A stretch of 12,512 nt of DNA from CAYPZL01 sp964415045 (GCA_964415045.1 CAYPZL010000170.1:1-12512); one strand, 5' to 3'; counted from the first letter of the stretch, positions 1 to 7,593 are shown. Numbers and translations: made by a program. Notes: a model not told the origin generated them from the letters alone.

Positions 1-90
1 GACTCCTGGTGGCCGCATGAAAACCAATACAAAAATCAGTCAACTTGAGTATTTGAGCTATTGGCTAAGCTTGGAGAAAGGAGAAGTACC

Positions 91-978
91 ATGGATCTGT
101 CGAAAGTCTGCAAAGTTGCCTCCACCGTCTGTGTATTGATCGTACTCATGTCCCTGTGTTCCGGGCCCGTCTGGGGTTCGCCCTACGACGTCAACAAATA
201 CTGGTATTCCATCCCGGCCGGTCTGGACACCGACATCTCCGACTCGCTCATGTGCTGGGCGGCCACCGGCTCGAATGTCCTGACCTACACCGGCTGGGGC
301 ATCGACGACACCACAGGGTCCGACCCCTACGATCGCGAGTACGACGTTTATCACGAATTCCTCGCGAATTACGCCAACGAACGTGGCAACGGCACCAAAG
401 CGTACAACGCCTATTTCGACTGGCATTATCCCAGCTCTACGCCCACGGTAGTCCAGCTCTACCCCGACCCGGCCGCACCCGATGACTTCCGGACGGAGAT
501 GTTCAATCTCGTAGACCAGAACTATGGTCTTTACCTGTCGATCAACATGGGACACGCCATCACCATGTGGGATTACGATATCACACCCGGCGGCTACACC
601 ATCACCGTCAGCGACTCCGACGACGCCGTCAACGGCACCCAGACCTACGAGATCGTCGAAAGCGGCGGGTACTGGTGTCTCCAGGATTTCTACGGCTCCG
701 ACTACTGGTACATTCGCCGCGTGGACGCCTTGCGGCAGCGCTTTCTGCAGATCAACACGGACCTCCAGTATCTTCAAGCGAAGCTCACGCTCGCCCCATG
801 GACCCAGGTGGACACTCCGCTTTATACGCTCTACCGCTACAGCCCCATCGGCGTGAACCTCGAGATGTATGAAGGTCCCTACTCGCTGACGCCCATCCCC
901 GAGCCGTCCGTAGCCATGCTCGTTCTGACCGGCCTGGCCACGTTGCGCGGAGCGGTCAGAAAGCGAAGGACAGAATAG
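91..978 (+). CDS. Secreted IdeS/Mac-like (C66-type) cysteine peptidase with PEP-CTERM anchor
   Basis: Predicted 295-residue exported papain-fold endopeptidase. The ATG at 91 is chosen because GGAGAAAGGAG lies 7 nt upstream; a TTG at 61 in the same frame has no such site. Residues 9-29 form a signal peptide. C55 in the segment MCWAATGSNVL matches the IdeS motif around its active cysteine (CGAATAGNML). H155 in GHAITMW, followed by ITVSDSDD (D175, D177), matches the IdeS His and Asp pair in HVINLW...YVTDSDS, with nearly the same spacing. These matches are to the IdeS sequence as I remember it. The C-terminus has PEP at 270-272, a hydrophobic stretch and RKRR, the layout of a PEP-CTERM signal processed by an exosortase; no exosortase is in the window. 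The substrate is unknown. IdeS itself cleaves IgG, but that specificity should not be transferred here. It stands alone, convergent with the minus-strand unit downstream, and no clear terminator follows it. Confidence 0.8.
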   Translation: MDLSKVCKVASTVCVLIVLMSLCSGPVWGSPYDVNKYWYSIPAGLDTDISDSLMCWAATGSNVLTYTGWGIDDTTGSDPYDREYDVYHEFLANYANERGNGTKAYNAYFDWHYPSSTPTVVQLYPDPAAPDDFRTEMFNLVDQNYGLYLSINMGHAITMWDYDITPGGYTITVSDSDDAVNGTQTYEIVESGGYWCLQDFYGSDYWYIRRVDALRQRFLQINTDLQYLQAKLTLAPWTQVDTPLYTLYRYSPIGVNLEMYEGPYSLTPIPEPSVAMLVLTGLATLRGAVRKRRTE

Positions 979-1456
979 CAGCCCACCTTCCAGCCGGTCT
1001 GTCCCGACGGTGACGATGGATGCCAATGACGGCCAGGAATGACTGGGCACGTGCGTGCTCCCCAACCAAGAAGGTGACCGAACCTCCCGAGAGGCCTGGG
1101 GTGATTCCGGCCAGTCGGCAATACACGGTAGAGCTGAACCAGCTTGCGTTGGCGTACGCTTGCTTTGACAAAACCGCCTCCTCAGGCTTTCTCAAGAGCA
1201 CCCAAAGAATTCGACATTCAGCAGATGAGCCAGGCTCGTAAACCGAAATCTCGATTCCTCACGGGCTCGTCGCGTTACCAGAGCAAGCTCGGTCCGTGTG
1301 TGGTTCTCCATTTCAGGGCATGGCCTCCACGTCCGCTGCTCTGTTCGGCCGACTGCCGGTCCCTTCGAGTGGGTCCCCGTCACCGGGGCCCGCGTCGGGC
1401 ATTACCCCGACTACGCCTCTACTACGAGCCGGTCCGACTTTGACGGCTCAGGAGGG
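979..1456. other. Convergent intergenic gap without a recognisable gene
   Basis: This 478 bp stretch lies between the stop of the C66-like peptidase and the stop of the PL11 lyase. I found no open frame with a Shine-Dalgarno site and no protein-like composition. A GC-rich hairpin at 1371-1391 has a 7-bp stem containing one G-T pair, but no T-tract follows on either strand. A TTGACA at 1164-1169 has no acceptable -10 at 16-18 nt. GCTTGC occurs twice close together near 1142-1163. Neither flanking unit therefore has a visible intrinsic terminator here. Confidence 0.5.
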
Positions 1457-3292
1457 TCACGGATGGGGCATTGCCGGTCGGGGGGACTGTTCCATGCCGG
1501 CGCCGAGGTAGAAGCCCGGCTGGGTCGGCTGGTTGTACGCGACGTTCTGCCAGGCAACGCTGAGGCGGTACACCGGGTCGTGCATCAGGGTCGGGAGCCG
1601 GCGGTCGGTCGGGATCGTCGTGGTGAAGATGCGCAGCTCCCGCCCGTCGCTCGTCCTCCAGATCACCTCTTCGCGCCAATCGCCCAGGATATCGGCGCAG
1701 AGACACGGATTGGCCTTGGTCCCATTGTTCCGGACGCAATCGTAGTCGTGGGCCGAGAGCAGGCGCGTCGCGGTCCCGTTCTCGTAGTCCCACTTGTCGA
1801 TGGTCGTACCGTCGAGGATTTCGCGGAGCACGTCGCCGTCCCACCAAACGCCCATGTTGCACGATCGGGGCTTGGTGTCGGAGATTCTCTGGCCTTTGCA
1901 GTTGTACAGGCCGTCCAGGCCCCGGCCGGAGGCCCAGCACTCGTAGCCGCGGTGACGGGGGTCGATATCCAGGGCCACGCCCCGCCCCACGTCAGGCGAT
2001 TCCAGGCCCCATATCACCTGCCCGGTCGCGGCGTCGCGGAGATTGGCGCCGTAGGGATGCTTGGGCCGCTCGTGGATGGCCCACACTTCCAGTCCCGGCC
2101 GGTCCGGGTCGATGTCGGACATGTGCATGGCGTCGCCGTGGCCCAGACCCGTGGAGTAGAGCCCCGTCCCGTCATCATCGATCGCGCAAGCTCCGTAGAC
2201 GATCTCGTCCCGGCCGTCGCCGTCCACGTCGCCGACGCTGATATTGTGGTTGCCCTGGCCGGCGTAATTCTGCTTGCCGTCGTCGCTGTCGAAGGTCCAG
2301 ACGCGCGTGAGGCGCCCGTCCCGGAAATTCCACGCTGCCAGCACGGTGCGCGTGTAGTAGCCCCGGCACATGACCAGGGTGGGCCGTTTCCCGTCGAGAT
2401 ACGCAACGCAGGCCAGGAACCGGTCCACGCGGTTGCCGTAGTCGTCACCCCAGTCGGCCACGTTGCCCCGGGGCGGGACATAGGCCGTCGTGACAAGCTC
2501 GGCGCCGGTTTGGCCTTCAAAGACGGTGAGAAACTCGGGGCCGTCCAGGACATAGCCTCGGGCGTTGCGGTAATCGGCGTCGGGATCGCCGATCGCGCGC
2601 CCCGTGCCGTCGACGGTTCCGTCGGCCGTCTTGCAGGCCACCTCGGCGCGGCCGTCACCGTCGAGGTCGTACACCATGAACTGGGTGTAGTGTGCCCCTT
2701 CCCGGATGTTCCGGCCCAAATTGATCCGCCAGAGGAAGGTGCCGTCCAGCTTGTACGCTTCCAGGATGGGCGGATCGGTGGGCCCGCCGCGTGAGTTGTC
2801 CCGGCCCCGGCCCGCCTGGTGCAGGACGATCTCATATTCTCCGTCGCCGTCCAGGTCGCCGGCGGAGGCGTCGTTGGGCGCGTACCCCTCGGGCGTTTGC
2901 AGAGGCACCGACAGGTAGGGCTGCGCGGGTGCATTCGCCGGCAGCGTGAACGAAGCGGACGCCTGTTGCTCCCTGCCTCCAACCACCGGCCTGACGAAAT
3001 ACGAATGGCTCCGGCCCGGTTCGGCCGTGGAATCGACGTAATTGGTGCCGGCGGTGATGGGTGTGCTGTCCAGCTTCACCGCTGATCCGCCGTCGGAGGC
3101 GCGGTAGAGGTTGAAGGCGATCTCGTCCGGGTCCGTGCCCAGCATGCGCCATCCGACGTATACTTCGCCGTCGGCGCGACGGACGGCGACCACGCCGCGC
3201 CCCAGAGGCTCCATCTGCCGCGATGCCCGGGCCTCAGCGGCAAACAACAGGCCCGTAAGCGCAAGCAACAACACCGTGCACGGCCTTCTCAT
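1457..3292 (-). CDS. PL11 family rhamnogalacturonan lyase (YesW/YesX-like)
   Basis: A 611-residue exported polysaccharide lyase predicted to cleave the rhamnose-galacturonate backbone of rhamnogalacturonan I by beta-elimination. Residues 1-23 are a signal peptide ending ARA. Residues 24-120 form the N-terminal beta-sandwich, with the PL11 opening RQMEPLGRGVVAVR, then VYVGWRMLGTDP and IAFNLYR. From residue 135 comes the beta-propeller, with calcium-type loops DLDGDGEYE (146-154), DLDGDGRAE (209-217) and DVDGDGRDE (355-363), plus GNHN (347-350) and GHGDAMH (384-390). The protein ends soon after NVAYNQPTQPGFYLGAGM, the usual PL11 terminus, so it is full length. I cannot tell an endolyase (YesW) from an exolyase (YesX). 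It is the second gene of a minus-strand pair, 51 nt after the isomerase-like gene. Its own Shine-Dalgarno is weak (AGAAAGAG), which suggests dependence on the upstream transcript. Confidence 0.92.
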   Translation of the reverse strand: MRRPCTVLLLALTGLLFAAEARASRQMEPLGRGVVAVRRADGEVYVGWRMLGTDPDEIAFNLYRASDGGSAVKLDSTPITAGTNYVDSTAEPGRSHSYFVRPVVGGREQQASASFTLPANAPAQPYLSVPLQTPEGYAPNDASAGDLDGDGEYEIVLHQAGRGRDNSRGGPTDPPILEAYKLDGTFLWRINLGRNIREGAHYTQFMVYDLDGDGRAEVACKTADGTVDGTGRAIGDPDADYRNARGYVLDGPEFLTVFEGQTGAELVTTAYVPPRGNVADWGDDYGNRVDRFLACVAYLDGKRPTLVMCRGYYTRTVLAAWNFRDGRLTRVWTFDSDDGKQNYAGQGNHNISVGDVDGDGRDEIVYGACAIDDDGTGLYSTGLGHGDAMHMSDIDPDRPGLEVWAIHERPKHPYGANLRDAATGQVIWGLESPDVGRGVALDIDPRHRGYECWASGRGLDGLYNCKGQRISDTKPRSCNMGVWWDGDVLREILDGTTIDKWDYENGTATRLLSAHDYDCVRNNGTKANPCLCADILGDWREEVIWRTSDGRELRIFTTTIPTDRRLPTLMHDPVYRLSVAWQNVAYNQPTQPGFYLGAGMEQSPRPAMPHP

Positions 3293-3343
3293 GTCGCGCT
3301 CTTTCTCTGGTCAGAGTTCTCCGGTACGCCCGGTTGGACTGCG

Positions 3344-4819
3344 CTATACGACCTGTGCCTCGAAGCCGCAGAGCTGGCAGAAGTCGCGGACCTGCTCTTT
3401 GTAGTCGCCGTAGAAGAAGATCTGATGGAAGCCGGGGAAGCTCAGGACTTCCTGGCCGCCGTCGAATTTGACCTTGACCGAGACGACGCATCCGCCGCCG
3501 GGCGGCACTTCCATATTGTCTATCACGGTGCCGGCCGAAACGAGCACGGTCGAGGGCTTCGTGGCGTTGCCGGGCAAGAGGTCGATGCTGGTGACGCGTT
3601 GTCCCTTGCGCCAGATGGCTCTCGGCACGGCGTCCCGGTTTCCGTGATGATGCTTGATATCGAACGGCTCGGGCGGTGCATCGTAGCCGTTGAGGCGGGT
3701 CGGGCACGAGCAGTGGGCGCCGATGATCGAATCGTCGGCGGTGTCGGCCACCGGGTCCTGCTGAAAGCCGGGCCGGTCGAACAGGTAGTGCGTCATGACC
3801 AGCGAGGCGACCGCGCCGGTGTCCGCTTCGCAGGCAGCCGGGATGCCGTCGTCGTTCATCCGCGACCACGCGATGCAGGGCAGGCTCACGTCGATCTTGC
3901 CCAGCGCCCCCAGGCAGTCCATCGTAATGGCGTCGCCGCCTTCGCGTTCGAGGAGCCGGCCGGCGACGTGGTAGCTCTTGAGCCCGTTGATGACGTCCTG
4001 ACGCGTCGCGTCGATACGCTTGCGAGCCCGGCGCATGTAGCTGTCGGCCATCGCGAGAATCTCTTCGCTGTCGGGCGTGCGCCGGTATTCCTCGATGAAA
4101 TCGCCGGCGGGGATGTAACGCAGCGTAATGCCGGTATCGGCCAGCGGCACATCTCTGCGGTTGTTGCCGCGCAGAACGACGCAGCGGGCGCTGCGCATTT
4201 TGGCCCTCGCAGAGAGCATCTTCATGCCGTAGGCCGCCTGGCCGAAATCGTTGGTCGAATACACCACGCAGCCGGGCGTGTCGGCCATGTTGATCGTGTT
4301 CGTGGTGAAGGAGGTCCCCAGCGGGCTGAAGATGATCGAAGGAATCTCGCTCTTGGCCACGCGCCGGGCGGTCGGCCAGGAGTGCTGCTGGCGATCCAGC
4401 ATGACGAGCATCAGGCCGTCGGTCTTGTCCGCCTCGGCCTGAGCCAGCCAGGCTTGCCCTTCTTCCAGGCTGTAAATGGGCTCGGGTCGCAGCTCGAGCT
4501 TCGCTCCAAGCTGTGCGGCCGTCTCGGCCATCTTTCCGGCGTACATCGTTCGCGCGGCCTCCCCGTCATAGACCGCCCCGGGCCACCACATCCCGTATTC
4601 CTCCTTGCGGCGTACGAAAGCGGCGCGAATCGTCGGCGTGCACTGCGACGCCGGACCGCACGGGCGGATCGGCTTGCCCACGATCTTCTGATTTGAAAAG
4701 GAGTTGCAGCCAGCCAACAACGACGAGCCGGCCAGAAACGCCGTCGAACCCTTGATAAACGCCCGCCGACTCACCGAACAATCGCCGTGACAATGCAATG
4801 GACACCGTCCAGAACCCAT
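3344..4819 (-). CDS. Tat-exported lipoprotein related to L-fucose isomerase (COG2407-like)
   Basis: A 491-residue protein. The ATG at 4819 is supported by GGGAGG 5 nt upstream. An in-frame GTG at 4774 would start just before the Tat motif but has no ribosome site. The Tat motif SRRAFIK (17-23) is followed by a hydrophobic stretch and a lipobox LLAGC, with the acylated cysteine predicted at C38. The mature part has the fold pattern of L-fucose isomerase-like proteins: an N-terminal Rossmann-like half, then CEADTGAVASL (E331), DTADD (359-363) and AHCSCP (H369), which sit where the family places its metal-binding Glu, Asp and His. The C-terminal part resembles the FucI/AraA terminal domain. Sugar isomerases are normally cytoplasmic, so the exported, membrane-tethered form is odd, and isomerase activity is only an inference. 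An unusual C6, C10, C14 pattern precedes the Tat motif. First gene of the unit that ends with the PL11 lyase. Confidence 0.82.
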   Translation of the reverse strand: MGSGRCPLHCHGDCSVSRRAFIKGSTAFLAGSSLLAGCNSFSNQKIVGKPIRPCGPASQCTPTIRAAFVRRKEEYGMWWPGAVYDGEAARTMYAGKMAETAAQLGAKLELRPEPIYSLEEGQAWLAQAEADKTDGLMLVMLDRQQHSWPTARRVAKSEIPSIIFSPLGTSFTTNTINMADTPGCVVYSTNDFGQAAYGMKMLSARAKMRSARCVVLRGNNRRDVPLADTGITLRYIPAGDFIEEYRRTPDSEEILAMADSYMRRARKRIDATRQDVINGLKSYHVAGRLLEREGGDAITMDCLGALGKIDVSLPCIAWSRMNDDGIPAACEADTGAVASLVMTHYLFDRPGFQQDPVADTADDSIIGAHCSCPTRLNGYDAPPEPFDIKHHHGNRDAVPRAIWRKGQRVTSIDLLPGNATKPSTVLVSAGTVIDNMEVPPGGGCVVSVKVKFDGGQEVLSFPGFHQIFFYGDYKEQVRDFCQLCGFEAQVV

Positions 4820-4908
4820 AACAACCTCCCGTCAAGAAACAACTCGAACTCACCGGACCGGCGGCGGGCCAACTCGCACACCATCTGCGGCCCGAAGCGA
4901 CAGAGGCC

Positions 4909-4937
4909 ATACTACGTGGAGCAGAGCCCGGATTCAA
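4909..4937 (-). promoter_or_regulatory. Sigma70-like promoter of the isomerase-like/PL11 unit
   Basis: Read on the minus strand, -35 TTGAAT (4937-4932), a 17-nt spacer and -10 TAGTAT (4914-4909) stand before the isomerase-like gene. Transcription would begin near 4902, leaving a leader of about 80 nt. The same TTGAAT form of the -35 is found in front of the tRNA. The promoter separates this unit from the PadR-linked genes, which end at 5018. Confidence 0.6.
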
Positions 4938-5017
4938 GTCTTTCAACAGGGTCCCCGTCGCAGAGACGTTGGGAGGAAGAAGAGACGAGCAAGGGAAAGT
5001 CCCTGATGCGGGATGCT

Positions 5018-6643
5018 TCACTTAACATCGCGCTTGACGGGCCAGAAGACCCAGTCTCCGTTGTTGGCCCACATGCGGGGTCGGCCGTTGCTGGTTGTGC
5101 CGAGACGACCGCCGTCATCTTTGTGGTTTTCGCCCCAACTGTAAAGGAGAAAGCCGTCGGTGGTTTGTCGGTAGGTCAGCGGTCCGGCGCCGAAGGGGTC
5201 CTGCGGGACGTCCGGCAGCAGACCGGCCTGGACCACCTCCGCCAGATCGGCGGGATAGCGTCCCTTTTCGCCTTCATAGCGCAAGATAGCGAGGATAGCG
5301 AGCGTCGCGGCCTCATTGGTCCTGAGGCGCCACACCTGCTGCACAACCCGCTCATAGGCCGGCGCGGTCAAACCGAGCAGCAGGTTCTCTGCCGGTATGT
5401 GCGTCTGTGCGTCCAGCCCCAGGCCTTTCGCATTCGGCGGTCTCTCGAACGTTTGCTGAGCCTCTTTGAAGTACTGCTCTACCATAGCCACGACTTCGCG
5501 GCGATCGGGGTAGTCGAACCGCAGGATTCCGAGGAGGTTCCCGGTCCAGCCCCCCGCCGCATAGGGCATTCCTCCGCCCAGAGCGTGGCCTCCTCCTTCT
5601 CCGTCGTCCGTGAACGTCCTCTGGATGCGGTCGTACCAGAGGACCTTCTCGCTCTCCAGGTCGATGACGCGTCGATCCGCGTCGAAATCCGACATCATCC
5701 GGCTCTGGATGCGTTCGAGGACCGGCAGCGGAACGGTGTATCGCCCCAGAACATCGCGTAGGCGACCGGTGCCGAGGGCTTCAATGGCAATGCCCACCAA
5801 CTGCTCCATCAGAAGACCTTTCGCCTGCAGGTGTCGGCCGAAGCCCTGAATCACAAGGCAGTCATCCAGGGCTTCATCGAGCCTGCCGCGCTCGGCGACG
5901 TAGTCAATCCGATCCCGCAACGCGAAAACAACCCGCCGATATCCCGCAAATTCTCGGAAGGAATCACCGAGAAAACTCGGATCGGCCAAATCCGGCCGGG
6001 CGGCATCGTAGAGGGGCCAGTACCGCTCCACGCCGGCCCCGCGCCGGAGCATGTCAAAGGCCGGACCGTTCTGCGCGAGCCACTCCGAAAGCAACGCCTG
6101 CTCCGCTTCGTTGCAGTCGCGCACCTTCCAGCCCGGCGCGGCCATCATGCCCTCAAGCCCCTGCGACGGCTTTACGTAAAGCTCGACCGCCTTGTCGTAG
6201 TAAACCCTGGCGTTCTCGACCTCCCCGGCCTGCGGACGCCAGCGCTCGCTCATCCATTGCACGTAGTTGACCCGGATCGTCGGCCGGCCGAGAATCAGCG
6301 GCAGCGTGCACAGCACCAAGTAAAGAAAGATAACTCCCAGGCCCAGCGCGCCGCGCACCAGGATTTTGTGCCACAGCGGCCGGCAGCGCTTCTTTGCCCG
6401 ACGGCACAGGATCGCCAACAACTTGGCGTCGCCGAATCCCTCCACCATTTTCTGAGCTTTCTGCTCCTTCTCGGCGGCATTGGCACAGTCTTTCAGTTCA
6501 TCGGTGAAATGCGCCGTCAGCTCGGCCTGCACCTCGTCTCTGGCTTTTCTGCGATACCGCATTCCACGAATCACCTGCCCGATGAACTCAGCCGCACATT
6601 TGGGCAGATCGGCCGAGCCGCCGTTGTCAGCTTGTCGCGCCAT
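5018..6643 (-). CDS. PadR-linked one-pass membrane protein with HAAS-like N-terminus
   Basis: A 541-residue protein. The ATG at 6643 is chosen for the GGAGG about 9 nt upstream; the frame stays open to 6820 but would then overlap the PadR gene. Residues 13-90 are helical and charged (YRRKARDEVQAELTAHFTDEL, then KMVEGFGDAKLLAILCRRAKKR), resembling the HAAS/DUF1700-type domain that accompanies PadR regulators. One membrane helix spans about 95-118, so residues 120-541 should lie outside the cytoplasm. Near the C-terminus, AATLAILAILRYEGEKGRYPADLAEVV, then DPFGAGPLTYR and FLLYSWGENHKDDGG, resemble the tail of type II secretion pseudopilin G and of many planctomycete proteins. The central region is helical and I do not recognise it. 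It lies 26 nt after padR and is almost surely co-transcribed. The role is probably to respond to an envelope signal; this is inference. Confidence 0.72.
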   Translation of the reverse strand: MARQADNGGSADLPKCAAEFIGQVIRGMRYRRKARDEVQAELTAHFTDELKDCANAAEKEQKAQKMVEGFGDAKLLAILCRRAKKRCRPLWHKILVRGALGLGVIFLYLVLCTLPLILGRPTIRVNYVQWMSERWRPQAGEVENARVYYDKAVELYVKPSQGLEGMMAAPGWKVRDCNEAEQALLSEWLAQNGPAFDMLRRGAGVERYWPLYDAARPDLADPSFLGDSFREFAGYRRVVFALRDRIDYVAERGRLDEALDDCLVIQGFGRHLQAKGLLMEQLVGIAIEALGTGRLRDVLGRYTVPLPVLERIQSRMMSDFDADRRVIDLESEKVLWYDRIQRTFTDDGEGGGHALGGGMPYAAGGWTGNLLGILRFDYPDRREVVAMVEQYFKEAQQTFERPPNAKGLGLDAQTHIPAENLLLGLTAPAYERVVQQVWRLRTNEAATLAILAILRYEGEKGRYPADLAEVVQAGLLPDVPQDPFGAGPLTYRQTTDGFLLYSWGENHKDDGGRLGTTSNGRPRMWANNGDWVFWPVKRDVK

Positions 6644-6669
6644 GATACGAACCTCCACTTGAGGCCCTG

Positions 6670-7014
6670 TCAAAATACCGCTTTCAGGGCGCCGCCGAAG
6701 ACCAGATCCAATCCCTTCGTCAGCTCCTGGAGCTGCGCCTTCTGTTTGGTCAGCTCTTCTTTGCCCCGGCCGGTGATGGAGTAGTAGCGCCGGGGCCGCC
6801 CCGAGTCGCTCGCTTCCCATTTCGCGCTGACGAGCTTCTTGGCCTCCAGGTTGTACAGCAGCGGGTACAGCGTCCCCTTGCCCAGGGTCAGAATCTCGGC
6901 GCTGCGCTGCTCGATCGCCTGGCTCAGTTCGTAGCCGTACATCGGGCCCCGCGAGAGAATCTCCAGCACGACCACCGGGGCAACCCCCTTCAACAACTGG
7001 CTTTCAAATTTCAT
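6670..7014 (-). CDS. PadR family transcriptional regulator
   Basis: A 114-residue winged-helix repressor. The ATG at 7014 has GGAGG 6-8 nt upstream; an in-frame ATG at 7059 lies inside the operator-like repeats and lacks a ribosome site. The N-terminal core LEILSRGPMYGYELSQAIEQRS (18-38) is the PadR signature. The recognition helix GKGTLYPLLYNLEAKKLV lies at 45-62, and the wing SGRPRRYYSIT at 71-81. The C-terminal helix is short, so it belongs to the small PadR class that dimerises through one or two helices. It is the first gene of a pair with the HAAS-like membrane protein, the usual arrangement in which PadR represses its own operon and the partner protein. The ligand is unknown. Confidence 0.93.
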   Translation of the reverse strand: MKFESQLLKGVAPVVVLEILSRGPMYGYELSQAIEQRSAEILTLGKGTLYPLLYNLEAKKLVSAKWEASDSGRPRRYYSITGRGKEELTKQKAQLQELTKGLDLVFGGALKAVF

Positions 7015-7050
7015 GGCAACCTCCAGGTTCCTCTGAACGACCTTGGTTAT

Positions 7051-7085
7051 GTTATGCAAATTAGGTTATGCATACTATGCAATGT
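7051..7085 (-). promoter_or_regulatory. Promoter/operator region of the PadR unit with repeated TATGCA boxes
   Basis: Three copies of TATGCA occur at about 7053-7058, 7067-7072 and 7076-7081. The first two are preceded by GT (GTTATGCA), and the middle one forms the perfect palindrome TATGCATA (7067-7074). On the minus strand the same bases offer TTGCAT as a possible -35 (7082-7077) and AT-rich -10 candidates near 7060-7050, though none matches the consensus well. PadR proteins commonly bind ATGCAT- or ATGTAT-type dyads overlapping their own promoter, so autoregulation is likely; it is inferred from position and symmetry. Confidence 0.5.
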
Positions 7086-7197
7086 CACCTAAAAAATCGG
7101 CCCGATCCGAATATTTTTTGCCGACTGCACAGCCGCCCGGCGAGGCGCACGGAGAAACTCGGGGCCCCACACCGGTTGAGGCGGAGATTGACGGCCC

Positions 7198-7225
7198 TTG
7201 AATTCTCGGCCGCAGAGCGTAGAAT
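7198..7225 (+). promoter_or_regulatory. Promoter of tRNA-Ser
   Basis: TTGAAT (7198-7203), a 16-nt spacer and TAGAAT (7220-7225, five of six matches to TATAAT). The start would be near 7232, about 63 nt before the tRNA body, which fits a short 5' leader removed by RNase P. Confidence 0.55.
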
Positions 7226-7294
7226 AGACCACGGGCGCAGTGTCGGGGTGGCTGGTGTGCTCGAAAAGCCGGCCGCGATGCCTTCGCCGAATCC

Positions 7295-7379
7295 GGAGCA
7301 GTGGCCGAGCGGCTTAAGGCGACGGTCTTGAAAACCGTTGAACCGAAAGGTTCCGGGGGTTCGAATCCCTCCTGCTCCG
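7295..7379 (+). tRNA. tRNA-Ser (anticodon UGA)
   Basis: An 85-nt class II tRNA. The acceptor stem is GGAGCAG (7295-7301) with CTGCTCC (7372-7378) and discriminator G at 7379. The D-arm begins TGGCCGAGCGG. The anticodon stem ACGGT/ACCGT encloses the loop CTTGAAA, with anticodon TGA at 7329-7331, which reads UCA codons. A long variable arm, GAACC-GAAA-GGTTC, is the mark of tRNA-Ser. The T-loop is TTCGAAT. CCA is not encoded: the base after the discriminator is T. The G discriminator and long variable arm agree with serine identity. Confidence 0.97.
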
Positions 7380-7394
7380 TTGTGCGGCATTGGT

Positions 7395-7413
7395 CCGCCC
7401 GGGAAACGGGCGG
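7395..7413 (+). terminator. Hairpin after tRNA-Ser, possible terminator or processing signal
   Basis: CCGCCCG (7395-7401) and CGGGCGG (7407-7413) form a perfect 7-bp stem around a GGAAA loop, 16 nt after the tRNA end. The following bases (CGGGTCAAAAGAATTTT) hold no immediate T-tract, so intrinsic termination would be weak. It may instead protect or stop the 3' end before tRNA trimming. Confidence 0.4.
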
Positions 7414-7457
7414 CGGGTCAAAAGAATTTTCCCTCGAAAAATACGTATTTCCACGTA

Positions 7458-7486
7458 TTGACAAAACGCGCCCGAATGGCCATGCT
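7458..7486 (+). promoter_or_regulatory. Possible promoter of a small transcription unit
   Basis: A perfect TTGACA (7458-7463) is followed at 17 nt by CATGCT (7481-7486), a poor -10 with three of six matches. A 9-bp hairpin (7500-7508 with 7518-7526, loop of 9) begins just after the expected start. The case rests mainly on the perfect -35 and on the strong terminator downstream at 7755. Confidence 0.35.
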
Positions 7487-7593
7487 TGTATTGGAGTATG
7501 GAGAGACCGTGTGGGAAGGTCTCTTCGACACGTCTGAAGTTCTTCCCCGTTAGAGAGCGATTGGTGTGCGAATGCACGAATGAGGAGCACGAC

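Noticed and set aside
1164..1169. Perfect TTGACA in the convergent gap
   Set aside because: No -10-like hexamer at 16-18 nt and no gene downstream on that strand.
1371..1391. GC-rich hairpin as terminator of the PL11 unit
   Set aside because: On the minus strand one pair becomes an A-C mismatch and no T-tract follows; on the plus strand there is also no T-tract.
1298..2794. Long plus-strand open frame antisense to the PL11 lyase
   Set aside because: High GC removes stops on the opposite strand. The frame has no ribosome site and a Val/Gly/Ala/Arg composition with no domain, while the minus strand encodes a full PL11 protein.
3425..4696. Long plus-strand open frame antisense to the isomerase-like gene
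   Set aside because: Same reason: a shadow of a well-supported minus-strand gene, with no start signal.
4787..6784. Two plus-strand open frames over the HAAS-like membrane protein
   Set aside because: Shadows of the minus-strand gene, which has a good ribosome site and coherent domains.
7091..7121. A6...T6 flanked TCGG/CCGA inverted repeat as a bidirectional terminator
   Set aside because: The GC core is only 4 bp and it lies upstream of both divergent promoters, where no transcript needs to end.
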